From contig NC_008048.1 in NCBI RefSeq assembly GCF_000013985.1, forward strand, positions 1,674,001 to 1,738,000: a stretch of DNA of 64,000 nt. The letters run 5' to 3'. The notes under the pieces are model-generated. The model saw only the letters and a program-made list of their open reading frames with translations. It searched no databases and was not told the DNA's origin. This stretch comes from Sphingopyxis alaskensis RB2256 (lineage in GTDB: Bacteria; Pseudomonadota; Alphaproteobacteria; Sphingomonadales; Sphingomonadaceae). How positions within the stretch are numbered: position 1 is the stretch's first letter; every line of letters begins with the position of its first letter. The translations under genes were made by a program, and so were the position numbers. Shown here piece after piece: positions 9,270-20,977 of this stretch.

Positions 9270-11591
9270 TCAGTCGCGCGGCTCATCATGCTTCTGGTCG
9301 CGGACCGGTTTCAGCATTCCCGGCGCGAAAAAGCCGATCGGGTCGACGCTCATCGCCTTCTGCTTGATCTCGCCCTGGATCTTTTCATAATCCTTTTCCA
9401 TGGCTTCGGTCACGGAAGCCCGCGTATCTTTCAGCGCCGCCTCGAAATCGGCCATCGTGACCGTGTCGGCGCCGATCGAGCGCTTGAGCGCCGCCAGCCC
9501 CGCGCGGCGCGACAGGTCTTCCAGGTCGGCGCCAGTGAAGCGCGCGGTCCGTTCCGCCAACAGCGCAAGGTCGACATCGCCTGCCAGCGGCATCTTGCCA
9601 GTCTGGATTTCCAGGATGCGCCGCCGCCCCTCGCGGTCGGGCACCGACACGTAAATCAGTTCGTCGAGCCGTCCGGGGCGCAGCAACGCGGGGTCGATCA
9701 GGTTCGGGCGGTTGGTCGCACCGATCACGACGACCGACTGCATCTCCTCGATCCCGTCCATTTCGGCGAGGATCGTATTGACGACGCGCTCGGTCACCTG
9801 CGGCTCGCCCGACGTGCCGCTGCCGCGCGCGGGGACCAGGCTGTCGAGTTCATCGATGAAAATGATCGTCGGGGCGACCGCGCGGGCGCGCGCGAACAGG
9901 CGCGCGATCTGCTGTTCGCTCTCGCCATACCATTTGGAGAGCAGGTCCGACGATTTGATCGCGATGAAATTGGCGTCCGATTCGCGCGCCGCCGCCTTCG
10001 CGAGCAGCGTCTTGCCGGTGCCCGGCGGGCCATAGAGCAGGAAACCCTTGGCCGGGCGGATGCCGAGACGGCGAAAGGCTTCGGGGTGCTTCAGCGGCAG
10101 TTCGATACCCTCGATCATCTTGTCACGCGCCGCGTCGAGCCCGCCGATGTCGCTCCAGCGGGTCTTGGGCGCCTGCACCATTACCTCGCGCATCGCCGAC
10201 GGCTGGACGCGCTTCAGCGCATTGTTGAAGTCGGCGCGCAGCACGCTGAGTTCGTCGAGCACCTCGGACGGGATGGTCCCGTCCTCGAGGTTCAGCCTGG
10301 GCATGATCCGCCGCACCGCCTCGATCGCCGCTTCGCGGGTCAGCGCGGCCATGTCGGCGCCAACGAAGCCAAAGGTCGTGCGCGCCAGTTCGTCGAGGTC
10401 GACATCGTCGCCCAGCGGCATACCGCGCGTGTGGATACCCAATATCTCGCGCCGTCCCTTCTCGTCGGGGACTCCGATCACGATCTCGCGGTCGAACCGG
10501 CCCGGCCGCCGCAGCGCTTCGTCGATCGCGTCGGGGCGGTTGGTCGCGGCGATCACGACCAGGTTGGTGCGTGGCTCCAGCCCGTCCATCAGCGTGAGCA
10601 ATTGCGCAACGAGGCGCTTTTCGGCCTCGCCATGCACCTGTCCGCGTTTCGGCGCGATCGAATCGATCTCGTCGATGAACAGGATCGACGGCGCCGCCTT
10701 GGCCGCAGCCTCGAAAATGTCGCGCAGCCGCTTTTCGGATTCGCCATAGGCGCTGCCCATGATCTCGGGCCCGTTGATCAGGAAGAATTGCGCCTCGCTC
10801 TCGTTCGCGACGGCGCGGGCGAGCCGCGTCTTGCCGGTTCCCGGCGGACCGTGCAGCAGCACACCGCGCGGCGGATCGACGCCGAGGCGGCGAAAAAGTT
10901 CGGGATAGCGCAGCGGCAGCTCGACCATCTCGCGCAGCTGGTCGATCGTCTCGCCAAGGCCGCCCAGATCGTCATAGGTGACGTCGGTGCGACGCGCGTC
11001 GTGCGGTTCCTGATATTCGGGGAGCAGCTCGACCTCGGTATTCTCGTCGATCGTGACGACGCCCTTGGGACTCGCCGACACGACGAGCAACCGCACCTCG
11101 GCCAGCGCATAGGCCGGGGCGTTGAGCATCTGGCGCAGTTGCGGCGGCATGTCACCGGCGGAAACGCGCTGCTGCCCCGCGGTCGCGACCGTATCGCCCG
11201 CGACGAGCGGGCGGCCGAAAAAGCTGCGCTTGAGCGCGTTCGCCGAGCCTTGCAGGCGCAGATTTTCCTGCGCGGGCGCAAAGACGACGCGCGTTGCCGG
11301 GCGTGTTTCGACGCGGCTCAGAACCACCATATCACCCGCGCCAGCGCCGGCGTTGGCCCGCTGCAGGCCGTCAAGGCGGATGACGTTCAGCCCCTCATCC
11401 TCGGGATAGGGCGCGACGACGCGCGATGCCGTGTCGCGCTTGCCGCTGATCTGCACGACGTCGCCTTCGCTGAGGCCCAGCTCGGCCATCGCCGCGCGCG
11501 GGATGCGCGCGATCCCGCCACCGCTTTCCTCCGCGCGGGCGTTCGCGACCTGCAATTTGACCTGTTTTTCTTTTACCACTGCTTCGGCCAA
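9270..11591 (-). CDS. Cdc48/p97-family double AAA ATPase
   Basis: A 773-aa protein with the full Cdc48 architecture: an N-terminal double-psi barrel domain (about residues 1-190), then D1 with Walker A GPPGTGKT at 248-255 and Walker B ILFIDEID near 303-310, and D2 with Walker A GPPGTGKT at 521-528 and Walker B IIFIDELD. Both modules keep their arginine-finger regions (RRPGRFDRE and LRPGRLDEL). Archaeal and eukaryotic homologues pull proteins out of complexes for degradation; in bacteria these genes are sporadic and the role and adaptors are largely unknown. The start ATG fits the conserved N-domain. It is divergent from a LysR gene. Confidence 0.93.
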   Translation of the reverse strand: MAEAVVKEKQVKLQVANARAEESGGGIARIPRAAMAELGLSEGDVVQISGKRDTASRVVAPYPEDEGLNVIRLDGLQRANAGAGAGDMVVLSRVETRPATRVVFAPAQENLRLQGSANALKRSFFGRPLVAGDTVATAGQQRVSAGDMPPQLRQMLNAPAYALAEVRLLVVSASPKGVVTIDENTEVELLPEYQEPHDARRTDVTYDDLGGLGETIDQLREMVELPLRYPELFRRLGVDPPRGVLLHGPPGTGKTRLARAVANESEAQFFLINGPEIMGSAYGESEKRLRDIFEAAAKAAPSILFIDEIDSIAPKRGQVHGEAEKRLVAQLLTLMDGLEPRTNLVVIAATNRPDAIDEALRRPGRFDREIVIGVPDEKGRREILGIHTRGMPLGDDVDLDELARTTFGFVGADMAALTREAAIEAVRRIMPRLNLEDGTIPSEVLDELSVLRADFNNALKRVQPSAMREVMVQAPKTRWSDIGGLDAARDKMIEGIELPLKHPEAFRRLGIRPAKGFLLYGPPGTGKTLLAKAAARESDANFIAIKSSDLLSKWYGESEQQIARLFARARAVAPTIIFIDELDSLVPARGSGTSGEPQVTERVVNTILAEMDGIEEMQSVVVIGATNRPNLIDPALLRPGRLDELIYVSVPDREGRRRILEIQTGKMPLAGDVDLALLAERTARFTGADLEDLSRRAGLAALKRSIGADTVTMADFEAALKDTRASVTEAMEKDYEKIQGEIKQKAMSVDPIGFFAPGMLKPVRDQKHDEPRD

Positions 11592-11733
11592 GGGGTATCT
11601 CCCGCAAAATGGTCAGAATGACGAAGATAGGACGACGGTTCCCGATTTGCGACCCCCGACTCCGGGCAATTCATGCCGCAGCGCACAAATTTGTGGCATG
11701 TCCGCGGCGCTCATGTCATCACCACCGGTCATC

Positions 11734-12612
11734 ATGCCCCGCCTTCCTCCCCTCAGCAGCATGGAAGCCTTTCTCGAGGTCGCCCGCCACGGCACGGTCA
11801 AGGCGGCCGCCATCGAGCTCGGCCTGTCGATGCCCGCGCTGTCGCGCCGAATCCAGACGCTCGAACATGCGGTCGGACGCCCGCTTTTCAACCGCCACCA
11901 TCATGGACTCAGCCTGACCGAGACGGGGCGGACACTGCAAGCCCAGCTCTCTCCCATCCTCGACGAGCTGCGCGCGGTCATCGCGCAGGCGGGCAGCCCC
12001 GACGCCTCGCTGCGCCTGCACCTCAACGTCCTGCCGCTCTTCGCCCAACAGCGGCTGTTCCCGCGCCTGCCCGAACTGCGACGCCAGCATCCCGAACTGC
12101 ATATCGACATCGACACCATGTCGCATGCCGAGGCGCGGCTGGGCGACGGCATCGACGCGGCGATCGCGCTCGCGCGCTCAATCGATCCGGCGCTCTATGC
12201 GGCGCGGCTGGACCAGGACAAGGTATTCCCGATCGCGGCGCGCACGCTGACCGACGGCGACCGGCCGATCACCGTGCCCGAACAATTGCAGCGGATGACC
12301 GTGCTTTTGCACCGCGAAATGCCCGAAACCTTCACCGAATGGAAAAAGGCGATCGGCATGACCTATCTCGAACCCGCGGGGATCGACTATTTCGATTCGG
12401 GGCCGCTGATGCTCGAGGCGGCGGCGCAGGGCATCGGCATCGCCTTCATGCACGGCCACCATTTCGACGACGCGCACGACCCGCGGCTCGTCCGCCTGTT
12501 CGACTATGACGTGGACAGTCCCTACAGCTACTGGTTCGTCTGCCGCCCGCGCGCGCTTCGCCAGCCGGCGGTCAAATTGTTCCACGACTGGCTGCTCGCA
12601 GCGAGAATCTGA
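11734..12612 (+). CDS. LysR-family transcriptional regulator
   Basis: A 292-aa LysR regulator: winged HTH at about residues 5-62 (SMEAFLEVARHGTVKAAAIE, then LSRRIQTLEHAVGRPLFNR) and a periplasmic-binding-like effector domain behind it. The effector domain resembles the GcvA branch, including the C-terminal YWFVCRPRAL-type segment. ATG 11734 directly precedes the HTH; in-frame ATGs at 11713 and 11698 would add a short tail. It is divergent from the Cdc48-like gene with about 120 bp between them, so that gene is a candidate target. The effector is unknown. Confidence 0.88.
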   Translation: MPRLPPLSSMEAFLEVARHGTVKAAAIELGLSMPALSRRIQTLEHAVGRPLFNRHHHGLSLTETGRTLQAQLSPILDELRAVIAQAGSPDASLRLHLNVLPLFAQQRLFPRLPELRRQHPELHIDIDTMSHAEARLGDGIDAAIALARSIDPALYAARLDQDKVFPIAARTLTDGDRPITVPEQLQRMTVLLHREMPETFTEWKKAIGMTYLEPAGIDYFDSGPLMLEAAAQGIGIAFMHGHHFDDAHDPRLVRLFDYDVDSPYSYWFVCRPRALRQPAVKLFHDWLLAARI

Positions 12613-12629
12613 CATTCCAGCGGGGAAAA

Positions 12630-12704
12630 TGGTGCTGCTGGACAGGATTGAACTGTCGACCTCGTCATTACCAATGACGCGCTCTACCACTGAGCTACAG
12701 CAGC
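12630..12704 (-). tRNA. tRNA-Thr(GGT)
   Basis: 75-nt cloverleaf with encoded CCA. Acceptor stem GCTGCTG/CAGCAGC, D-arm GCTCAGTGGTAGAGC, anticodon stem CGTCA/TGACG around loop TTGGTAA (anticodon GGT), T-arm with GTTCAATC. It converges on the LysR gene, 17 bp from its stop. Confidence 0.93.
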
Positions 12705-12820
12705 AACCGGGCCGCCACACGAACTGATGCGCACGGGGCAGGCGCGGCCTATGGCGGGGCGCCCTTCGCCTGTCAAGGTGCGAGGCTTGACGATCAAGCG
12801 ATTTCGCGGGCATGGCCACA

Positions 12821-12952
12821 ATGGTGAGCAAGCCGCCATCCCCCGCCGACCCCGAACGCGAACGCCGCTTGGGCGAAGCGCTTCGGGAAAACCTGCGCAA
12901 ACGCAAAGCACAGGCCCGCGAGGCGAAGGGCGAAACGCCGTCTAAAGACTGA
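12821..12952 (+). CDS. Small conserved-looking protein, 43 aa
   Basis: Short highly charged protein beginning MVSKPPSPADPERERRLGEA and ending GETPSKD, predicted to be one helix with disordered ends. ATG 12821 is chosen; ATG 12812 in the same frame adds three residues. Proteins of this size and composition occur in sphingomonads as unannotated conserved genes, a statement from memory that a homology search should test. Its last bases overlap the 3' end of the convergent DUF1905 gene. It is too short for most gene callers and no function can be suggested. Confidence 0.5.
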   Translation: MVSKPPSPADPERERRLGEALRENLRKRKAQAREAKGETPSKD

Positions 12953-13256
12953 CCGTCACCGTCACATCGTCGCCCTCGGCCAGCCCCTCGGCCTTGCGCA
13001 CCGCCGCTTTCACGGGCAGCAGCCAGCCGCCACTTTCCCGGTGCGGAAAGACCGAGGTGTTCCAGACCGTGTAACCGATTGTCGCGCGCACTCTTGCCGA
13101 TCCGAACCCGCGCCGCCCGTCGAGCCACTGTCCGCCGATCGCCGCCAGCCGAATGCCGTCGGCCGCCTCGCCCGTTATGGTCACAAAGAACCACGCGGCG
13201 GGCGCCGTCGCCGATTGCCAGCGCCACAGCGGCGTCGTGACGGTGAAGGATTCCAG
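12942..13256 (-). CDS. DUF1905 domain protein with apparent CTG start
   Basis: A small beta-barrel protein of the DUF1905 family: ESFTVTTPLWRWQSATAPAA at the N-terminus and the conserved FPHRESGGWLLPVKAAVRKA near the end. The N-terminal strand belonging to the domain is only included if translation starts upstream of the first ATG/GTG/TTG (GTG at 13184). The only codon that fits after the in-frame TAG of the preceding gene is CTG at 13256, with GAAG 9 nt upstream, giving 104 aa. The alternative is read-through from the cyclophilin, which is in the same frame. DUF1905 proteins have no known function. Confidence 0.72.
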   Translation of the reverse strand: MESFTVTTPLWRWQSATAPAAWFFVTITGEAADGIRLAAIGGQWLDGRRGFGSARVRATIGYTVWNTSVFPHRESGGWLLPVKAAVRKAEGLAEGDDVTVTVSL

Positions 13257-13262
13257 CGCGTG

Positions 13263-14273
13263 CTACTTCGTTCCGACCCGGCGCACCGGCACCGGAATGT
13301 TGCAGATGTCGGCGCCCCCCGCAGGCCGGATGAAAAAGGGATCGCGACGATTGGCGCGCGCGTCGGCATATTTCGCAAAGCTCGCGCTCTCGGTCGACAG
13401 ATATTCGAACCGGGGCTGTGCCGCGGCAGGCAACTCGCTCGCAATGCGCACAGACGCGATCGGCACCCGCTGCGCTTCCTCTTCATAGAAGCCGAGCGCG
13501 CCCGTCCCACGCGGCAGACTCGACAGATGTTCGATCCCCGCGACGACGCGGCCGACGAGCGCGATATTGCGGTCTAGATGACGCGGCGCATGACCGATCA
13601 CGGTATAAAGTTCGGCGCCGCTGCCGGTATCGGGCGAAAGGTTGCGGCCGACGCCGACCATGCCATAGCAGTGAACGGGCCAGGCGGACTGTTCTTGACG
13701 ATCAACGGCAATCGGCCAGCCCCTAAAAACAAGGGTCTCCTCGGCGAAGGGATCGCGCGGAATTGCCCACTTGACCGCCTGAACCTTCTTGTCTCCCGAT
13801 TGACGGAAGGCAGCTAGCAGCCCGGCTTCCTCAGACTTCATTTTCGTATGCAATGCCGCCTGCAAATACTTGTCGAGCGGCGCTTCATATTCGCTCTCAC
13901 GCACCGTCACCAAGCCATTCGGCAAAGCCTTCTTCTCCGTCGCATCGCCCCATTGCACGACATAATTGTCCTGAACGCGGTTGATGCTGGTGCCGTCCCA
14001 CCAGTGCGCCGCGGCGAGCTTGCGGATATTGCCGATCCACCCCTGGCTGAAGGGCGCGGGCATCAGCTGAATGACGACGCGGCGCGCCTTGCCCGCTGCA
14101 TCCGGCGCTAGGTCCATGACCAAAAGGTCCGAGGGCGCAATCGCGACCCAGTCCGCCGCGGGCGCCGCATCGACGATTTCCCCCGGCGACAGCGGCGTGG
14201 GGGGCGGCTCCTCAGCGGCGGCGGGAAGGGCAAGAGCGAAAGCCGCGGCGGCGGCGAGGAGGCGATGCGTCAT
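13263..14273 (-). CDS. Exported cyclophilin-type peptidyl-prolyl isomerase
   Basis: A 336-aa protein with a Sec signal peptide (LLAAAAAFALALPAAAEE). The mature part has cyclophilin features spread over a longer frame: LAAAHWWDGTSINRVQDNYV corresponds to the substrate loop, QWGDA to the strand after it, and CYGMVGVGRNLSPDTGSGAEL to the core around the active site. It should catalyse prolyl isomerisation of periplasmic proteins. It is longer than a minimal cyclophilin, with inserts typical of sphingomonad members. Its TAG is in frame with, and two codons before, the apparent CTG start of the DUF1905 gene, which looks cotranscribed. Confidence 0.82.
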   Translation of the reverse strand: MTHRLLAAAAAFALALPAAAEEPPPTPLSPGEIVDAAPAADWVAIAPSDLLVMDLAPDAAGKARRVVIQLMPAPFSQGWIGNIRKLAAAHWWDGTSINRVQDNYVVQWGDATEKKALPNGLVTVRESEYEAPLDKYLQAALHTKMKSEEAGLLAAFRQSGDKKVQAVKWAIPRDPFAEETLVFRGWPIAVDRQEQSAWPVHCYGMVGVGRNLSPDTGSGAELYTVIGHAPRHLDRNIALVGRVVAGIEHLSSLPRGTGALGFYEEEAQRVPIASVRIASELPAAAQPRFEYLSTESASFAKYADARANRRDPFFIRPAGGADICNIPVPVRRVGTK

Positions 14274-14352
14274 GCGTCTATGTCTGCCACGGCCATCCCG
14301 CTTGCGAAAGCCCCGCCAACCGATTAGGGCGCGCCTTCCAGTGCAAGGATGC

Positions 14353-14443
14353 GGAGCGGTGGCCGAGTGGTCGAAGGCGCTCGCCTGGAAAGTGAGTATA
14401 CGTCAAAAGCGTATCGAGGGTTCGAATCCCTCCCGCTCCGCCA
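14353..14443 (+). tRNA. tRNA-Ser(GGA)
   Basis: 91-nt class II tRNA with encoded CCA. Acceptor GGAGCGG/CCGCTCC, anticodon stem CTCGC/GTGAG around CTGGAAA (anticodon GGA), a long variable arm (TATACGTCAAAAGCGTATC) and T-loop TTCGAAT. Confidence 0.95.
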
Positions 14444-14558
14444 CCCCCTTTTCTTTCGACACGCAGCGACGCAACCGCGCTTCGTCAGGCGCGTGGAACG
14501 GGCGAATATGGCGAGAAACCCCTGCCTGACATGGCTTCGTTACAGCGCGGAAGGGAAA

Positions 14559-14635
14559 TGGCGCACCCGGAGCGATTCGAACGCCCGACCCTCAGATTCG
14601 TAGTCTGATGCTCTATCCAGCTGAGCTACGGGTGC
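14559..14635 (-). tRNA. tRNA-Arg(ACG)
   Basis: 77-nt tRNA with encoded CCA on the minus strand. Acceptor GCACCCG/CGGGTGC, anticodon stem TCAGA/TCTGA around CTACGAA (anticodon ACG, to be edited to ICG), T-loop TTCGAAT. It lies 54 bp from the 3' end of ppdK on the same strand. Confidence 0.95.
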
Positions 14636-14689
14636 GTGGAGCGGTGCCTTTAGGGGCCTGTGCGGAGTCGCGCAAGCCCCTTTGGGCGA

Positions 14690-17347
<2,658 letters not shown>

Positions 17348-17448
17348 GTCTTACTCCTGCTGCCCCGGGGAGGAGGTTGCGGCTGGATAGGTATGCAATC
17401 GCACTTGGTCGATTCAGTTTTGCTTTGGTCTTTCCAGACTTCCCTACT

Positions 17449-17529
17449 CCGTTCGCATCGAGCGAAGTCGAGATGCCCATCGTTCCTGCTCGCCTTCCCG
17501 GTGTCTCGACTTCGCTCGACACGAACGGG
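17449..17529. repeat. Paired palindromic repeat, family 1, copy A
   Basis: Two inverted arms: 17449-17477 (CCGTTCGCATCGAGCGAAGT onwards) and 17498-17529 (ending CTCGACACGAACGGG), about 20 bp apart. The left arm folds on itself through GCATC (17455-17459) and GATGC (17472-17476), where other copies have GTGTC and GACAC. It lies in the glyS-ppdK intergenic region. Confidence 0.88.
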
Positions 17530-17544
17530 ATTTCAAATGTGGTC

Positions 17545-19737
17545 TCAGCCCTCTATCTTCGAGAAATCCGCAACGCCATGCACCGCGCCGGTAAAGCGCG
17601 CGAGCAGTCCAAGCCGATAGGCGCGCACCACTTCGTCGGGGTCGTTGACCATCACGCCCTCGAAAAAGGCGTCGATCGGCGCGCGAAGGCTGGCGAGGGC
17701 GGCCATGGCGTCGGTGAAGCGTTCGTCGGCGACGGCGTTGAGCGCAGCCGGTTCGGCGGTGTCGAGGGCTGCGAGGAGCGCGGCGTCATGCACCGTCATG
17801 CACTCCGGCGAAAGCCGGAGCCCAGGAGTGCCTTCCTCCAACACCTGCGCTGCCCCGCCCCGGGTTCCGGCTTCCGCCGGAACACTGGCTTGTTTCAAAA
17901 TGTTCGCTGCACGCTTGTAACCCGCGAGCAGGTTGGTGCCGTCCTCGGTCGCCATAAACGCCTGCAACGCCTTCACCCGCGCAAGCAAGCGAACCAGATC
18001 ATCCTCGCCGCCGAGCGCGAAAACCGCGTCGATCAGGTCGTGCCGGACGCCGGCTTCGCGCTGCTGGACTTTGAGGCGGTCTGCGATGAAGTCGCGAACT
18101 TCATCCATGAAAACTGTGGCAAGGCCTGCGGAAATTGCAGCATCTTTCGTTGCGTAGGCATCAGGATATTCCCGCTCATCTACGATGTCCTGATCGACAA
18201 AGTATCGACGTGCTGCAGCCAGCCAAGTCCCAATATCTCCGCGTAACGAGCTTCTGACCGTTAGCGCAATGATACCCAATCCAGCGCGGCGCAAGGCAAA
18301 GGGGTCTTTCGACCCGGTCGGCTTCATATTCTTCATGAAGAAGCCAGCAATCGTATCCAGCTTATCCGCCAACGCCACAGCCACCGTCACCGGCGCGGTC
18401 GGGACGTCATCGCCCTGCCCGACCGGCTTGTAATGGTCGCGGATCGCGTCGGCGACCGCTTGCGGAAGCCCTTCGGCGCGGGCGTAATAGCCGCCCATCA
18501 GGCCCTGCAATTCGGGGAACTCGCCGACCATTTCGGTGACGAGGTCGGCTTTCGCCAGCTCGGCCGCCTGCCGCGCGAGCGCTGGGTCGCAATTCGGGAC
18601 GATGCCTTCGTTCGCCAGCCATTCGGCCAGCTTCGCAACGCGCTCGACCTTGTCCGCGACCGTCCCCAGCTTTTCGTGAAAGGTGATCCGGTCCAGCTTC
18701 TTCGCGTGATCCGCCAGCTTCGTCTTGCGATCCTGTTCCCAGAAGAAGCGCGCATCCGACAATCGCGCCGCCAGCACCTTCTGGTTCCCCGCCACAATCT
18801 CCGCGCCGCCGTCGACCGCATCGATATTCGCGGTGCAGACAAAACCGTTCGCCAGCTTCCCATCCGCATCGTTCACGACAAAATATTTCTGGTTCACCCG
18901 CGCGGTCAGCTGGATCACCTCCGGCGGCACCGCCAGGAACGCCTCGTCGAAGCGCCCCAGAAGCGGCACCGGCCATTCGGTGAGGCCGGCATTCTCGATC
19001 ACCAGCCCCTCGTCCTCGACGAGGCTCAGCCCGGCGTCGGCCGCGGCCTTGGCGGCGCCGTCGCGGATGATACGCGCCCGCTCCGCATGGTCGACGATGA
19101 CATGGCATGCGCGCAGCTTTTCCGCATAGTCCGATGCCGAGCCGATCGTGATCTCGCCCGGGCAGTGAAAACGGTGGCCGCGCGTTGCGAAACCGGCGGA
19201 AATCCCCCCAACTTCACATGGAATCAGCGCTTCGCCAAAGATCGCGACGATGCCCGACAGCGGGCGCACCCAGCGCAGGCTTTCGCTGCTCGCACTGTCC
19301 CTGCCCCAGCGCATCGACTTGGGCCAGGCAAAAGCGCGGACGATCGCGGGGATCGCCTCGGCCAGCACCTCGGCGGTCGCGCGGCCCGGCTTGTCGATCA
19401 CGGCGAACCAGACGCCGTCGCGGTCTTCGAGCTGGTCCTGCGTCAGCCCGGTCTTGCGCAGGAAGCCTTCGAGGGCCTGCGGCGGCGCGCTGGTGCGCGG
19501 GCCTTTGAGTTCCTCGCTGACGGCTGCGGTCGCGTCGGGCAGGTCGCGAGCGATCAGGGCAAGGCGGCGCGGCGTCGACCAGATGGTCAGATCGCCGACC
19601 ACGATACCCGCGGCGCTCATCTGCGTCCGGAACAGCTTTTCTAGCTCGGCGCGCGCGCCGGCCTGCATCCGCGCGGGGATTTCCTCGCTGCGCAGTTCGA
19701 GAAGAAAATCGGTCATGCCAAATCCCCCGATCCCCAA
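17545..19737 (-). CDS. glyS: Glycyl-tRNA synthetase beta subunit
   Basis: Beta subunit of the heterotetrameric glycyl-tRNA synthetase; it binds tRNA while the alpha subunit (glyQ, just upstream) carries the catalytic site. It starts MTDFLLELRSEEIPARMQ, the family N-terminus, and ends in the DALR-type anticodon-binding domain. At 730 aa it is about 30 residues longer than typical alphaproteobacterial members. The excess maps to residues 617-650 (SVPAEAGTRGGAAQ to PGLRLSPECM), which are encoded by a palindromic repeat pair inserted in frame. Other copies of a different repeat lie just upstream of its start and just downstream of its stop. Confidence 0.95.
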   Translation of the reverse strand: MGIGGFGMTDFLLELRSEEIPARMQAGARAELEKLFRTQMSAAGIVVGDLTIWSTPRRLALIARDLPDATAAVSEELKGPRTSAPPQALEGFLRKTGLTQDQLEDRDGVWFAVIDKPGRATAEVLAEAIPAIVRAFAWPKSMRWGRDSASSESLRWVRPLSGIVAIFGEALIPCEVGGISAGFATRGHRFHCPGEITIGSASDYAEKLRACHVIVDHAERARIIRDGAAKAAADAGLSLVEDEGLVIENAGLTEWPVPLLGRFDEAFLAVPPEVIQLTARVNQKYFVVNDADGKLANGFVCTANIDAVDGGAEIVAGNQKVLAARLSDARFFWEQDRKTKLADHAKKLDRITFHEKLGTVADKVERVAKLAEWLANEGIVPNCDPALARQAAELAKADLVTEMVGEFPELQGLMGGYYARAEGLPQAVADAIRDHYKPVGQGDDVPTAPVTVAVALADKLDTIAGFFMKNMKPTGSKDPFALRRAGLGIIALTVRSSLRGDIGTWLAAARRYFVDQDIVDEREYPDAYATKDAAISAGLATVFMDEVRDFIADRLKVQQREAGVRHDLIDAVFALGGEDDLVRLLARVKALQAFMATEDGTNLLAGYKRAANILKQASVPAEAGTRGGAAQVLEEGTPGLRLSPECMTVHDAALLAALDTAEPAALNAVADERFTDAMAALASLRAPIDAFFEGVMVNDPDEVVRAYRLGLLARFTGAVHGVADFSKIEG
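17796..17889. repeat. Paired palindromic repeat, family 2, in frame inside glyS
   Basis: Two perfect 18-bp hairpins, CTCCGGCGAAAGCCGGAG (17803-17820) and TTCCGGCTTCCGCCGGAA (17865-17882), facing each other as an inverted pair 44 bp apart. Translated on the minus strand they read SVPAEAGTR and LRLSPE, with no stop in the glyS frame. The single hairpin at 9240-9257 has the same stem. Confidence 0.88.
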
Positions 19738-19740
19738 ACC

Positions 19741-19822
19741 CCGTTCGCATCGAGCGAAGTCGAGATGCCGCGAAGGACAGCGCTAGGCCGCTGCGTGTCT
19801 CGACTTCGCTCGACACGAACGG
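19741..19822. repeat. Paired palindromic repeat, family 1, copy B
   Basis: Same structure and orientation as the copy at 17449-17529: left arm 19741-19769 with GCATC/GATGC stem, right arm 19793-19822 with GTGTC/GACAC. It occupies the glyQ-glyS gap and ends 3 bp before the glyS start codon, so it is part of the glyS leader. Confidence 0.88.
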
Positions 19823-19852
19823 AGAAGAGGACGGCGGAACAACGATAGGCCA

Positions 19853-20785
19853 TCACAGCGTCCACCCCGGATAGTTTTGGGTCCAGCGTTCGGACTGGCT
19901 GTCGATCCATGCCTTGCAGCTGCCTTTTGCGAGGTCGCGGACGCGGGCCATGTAGTTGGCGCGTTCCTGCACGCTGATCACGCCGCGCGCCTGGAGCAGG
20001 TTGAACAGGTGGCTCGCCTCGATCGCTTGGTCATAGGCGGCCAAGGGCACCCCCGCATCGATCGCCCGCTGGCATTCGGCCTCGGCGGCCTTGAAGCCCG
20101 CGAACAGCGCGTCGGTGTCGGCAACCTCGAAGTTCCATTTCGAAAATTGCCGTTCGTTTTCCAGAAACACGTCGCCATAGCTCACGCCCGGCACATCGCC
20201 GACGGGGTCGGAAAACCTGAGGTCGTACACATTGTCGACATTCTGGATATACATGGCGAGCCGTTCGAGGCCGTAGGTCAGCTCGCCCGCGACGGGCTTG
20301 CAGTCGAAACCGCCCATCTGCTGAAAATAGGTGAACTGCGTCACCTCCATTCCGTCGCACCAGACCTCCCAGCCCAGCCCCCACGCGCCGAGCGTCGGCG
20401 ATTCCCAGTCATCCTCGACGAAACGGATGTCGTGGAGCAGCGGGTCGATGCCGATCGCGGCGAGGCTGCCGAGATATTGTTCCTGCAAGTCGGCGGGCGA
20501 TGGCTTCAATATCACCTGATACTGATAATAATGCTGAAGCCGGTTCGGATTCTCGCCATAGCGGCCATCGGTGGGCCGACGGCTCGGCTGGACATAGGCG
20601 ACGTTCCACGGCTCGGGGCCGAGGCTGCGCAAGGTCGTAGCCGGATGGAACGTCCCCGCCCCGACGCGCATGTCATAAGGCTGTAAAATCGCGCAGCCAC
20701 GCGCGCTCCAATAGGCGTGCAGCGTCAGGATCATGTCCTGAAAGCTGAGGGGCTTTTTCCCTTCGACGTCGGCCACGACCGCCAT
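19853..20785 (-). CDS. glyQ: Glycyl-tRNA synthetase alpha subunit
   Basis: Catalytic subunit of the alpha2-beta2 glycyl-tRNA synthetase, activating glycine with ATP. The 310-aa product has the class II core, starting [20 protein letters not shown] with the usual [39 protein letters not shown] and [14 protein letters not shown] blocks. Two starts compete: ATG 20785, with AAGGGA immediately before it, and GTG 20776, for which the same AAGGGA is at a better 9-nt spacing; the latter gives [15 protein letters not shown]. It leads the glyQ-glyS unit, with repeat copy B between the two genes. Confidence 0.97.
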   Translation of the reverse strand: MAVVADVEGKKPLSFQDMILTLHAYWSARGCAILQPYDMRVGAGTFHPATTLRSLGPEPWNVAYVQPSRRPTDGRYGENPNRLQHYYQYQVILKPSPADLQEQYLGSLAAIGIDPLLHDIRFVEDDWESPTLGAWGLGWEVWCDGMEVTQFTYFQQMGGFDCKPVAGELTYGLERLAMYIQNVDNVYDLRFSDPVGDVPGVSYGDVFLENERQFSKWNFEVADTDALFAGFKAAEAECQRAIDAGVPLAAYDQAIEASHLFNLLQARGVISVQERANYMARVRDLAKGSCKAWIDSQSERWTQNYPGWTL

Positions 20786-20900
20786 TCCCTTCGCAGGTGC
20801 AAAAATCGCCGCCGCATTGGCCCAGCGACGGCAACGGGTCAAGCCGTTGCGACCGCATCCATCCGGACGCTGTCAGCCGTGCATCGCAAAATGTCATGTC

Positions 20901-20940
20901 TTGTTGACATAGTCAGCGAATCATGTCATTTAGTCAACAA
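20901..20940 (+). promoter_or_regulatory. Promoter with inverted-repeat operator for the XRE gene
   Basis: TTGTTGAC (20901-20908) and GTCAACAA (20933-20940) form a perfect inverted repeat, centres 32 bp apart (about three helical turns). A possible -35 TTGACA (20904-20909) and -10 CATTTA (20927-20932) are 17 bp apart inside it, and further TGACAT copies surround it. This fits autoregulation by the XRE repressor encoded 38 bp downstream. The region is much AT-richer than its surroundings. Confidence 0.5.
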
Positions 20941-20977
20941 CACCTGACATCCGGTCAGGCGCGCATGATGGATTGCG

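Noticed and set aside
9234..11621. 795-codon plus-strand open frame
   Set aside because: Exactly antisense to the Cdc48-like gene, composition typical of a shadow frame, no recognisable domain.
17377..18246. 289-codon plus-strand frame at the 3' end of glyS
   Set aside because: Antisense to glyS and repeat copy A; not a gene carried by the repeats.
17449..19822. glyS as cargo of a composite transposon bounded by repeat copies A and B
   Set aside because: Copies are in direct orientation, glyS is an essential gene in its usual glyQ-glyS order, and nothing suggests transfer.
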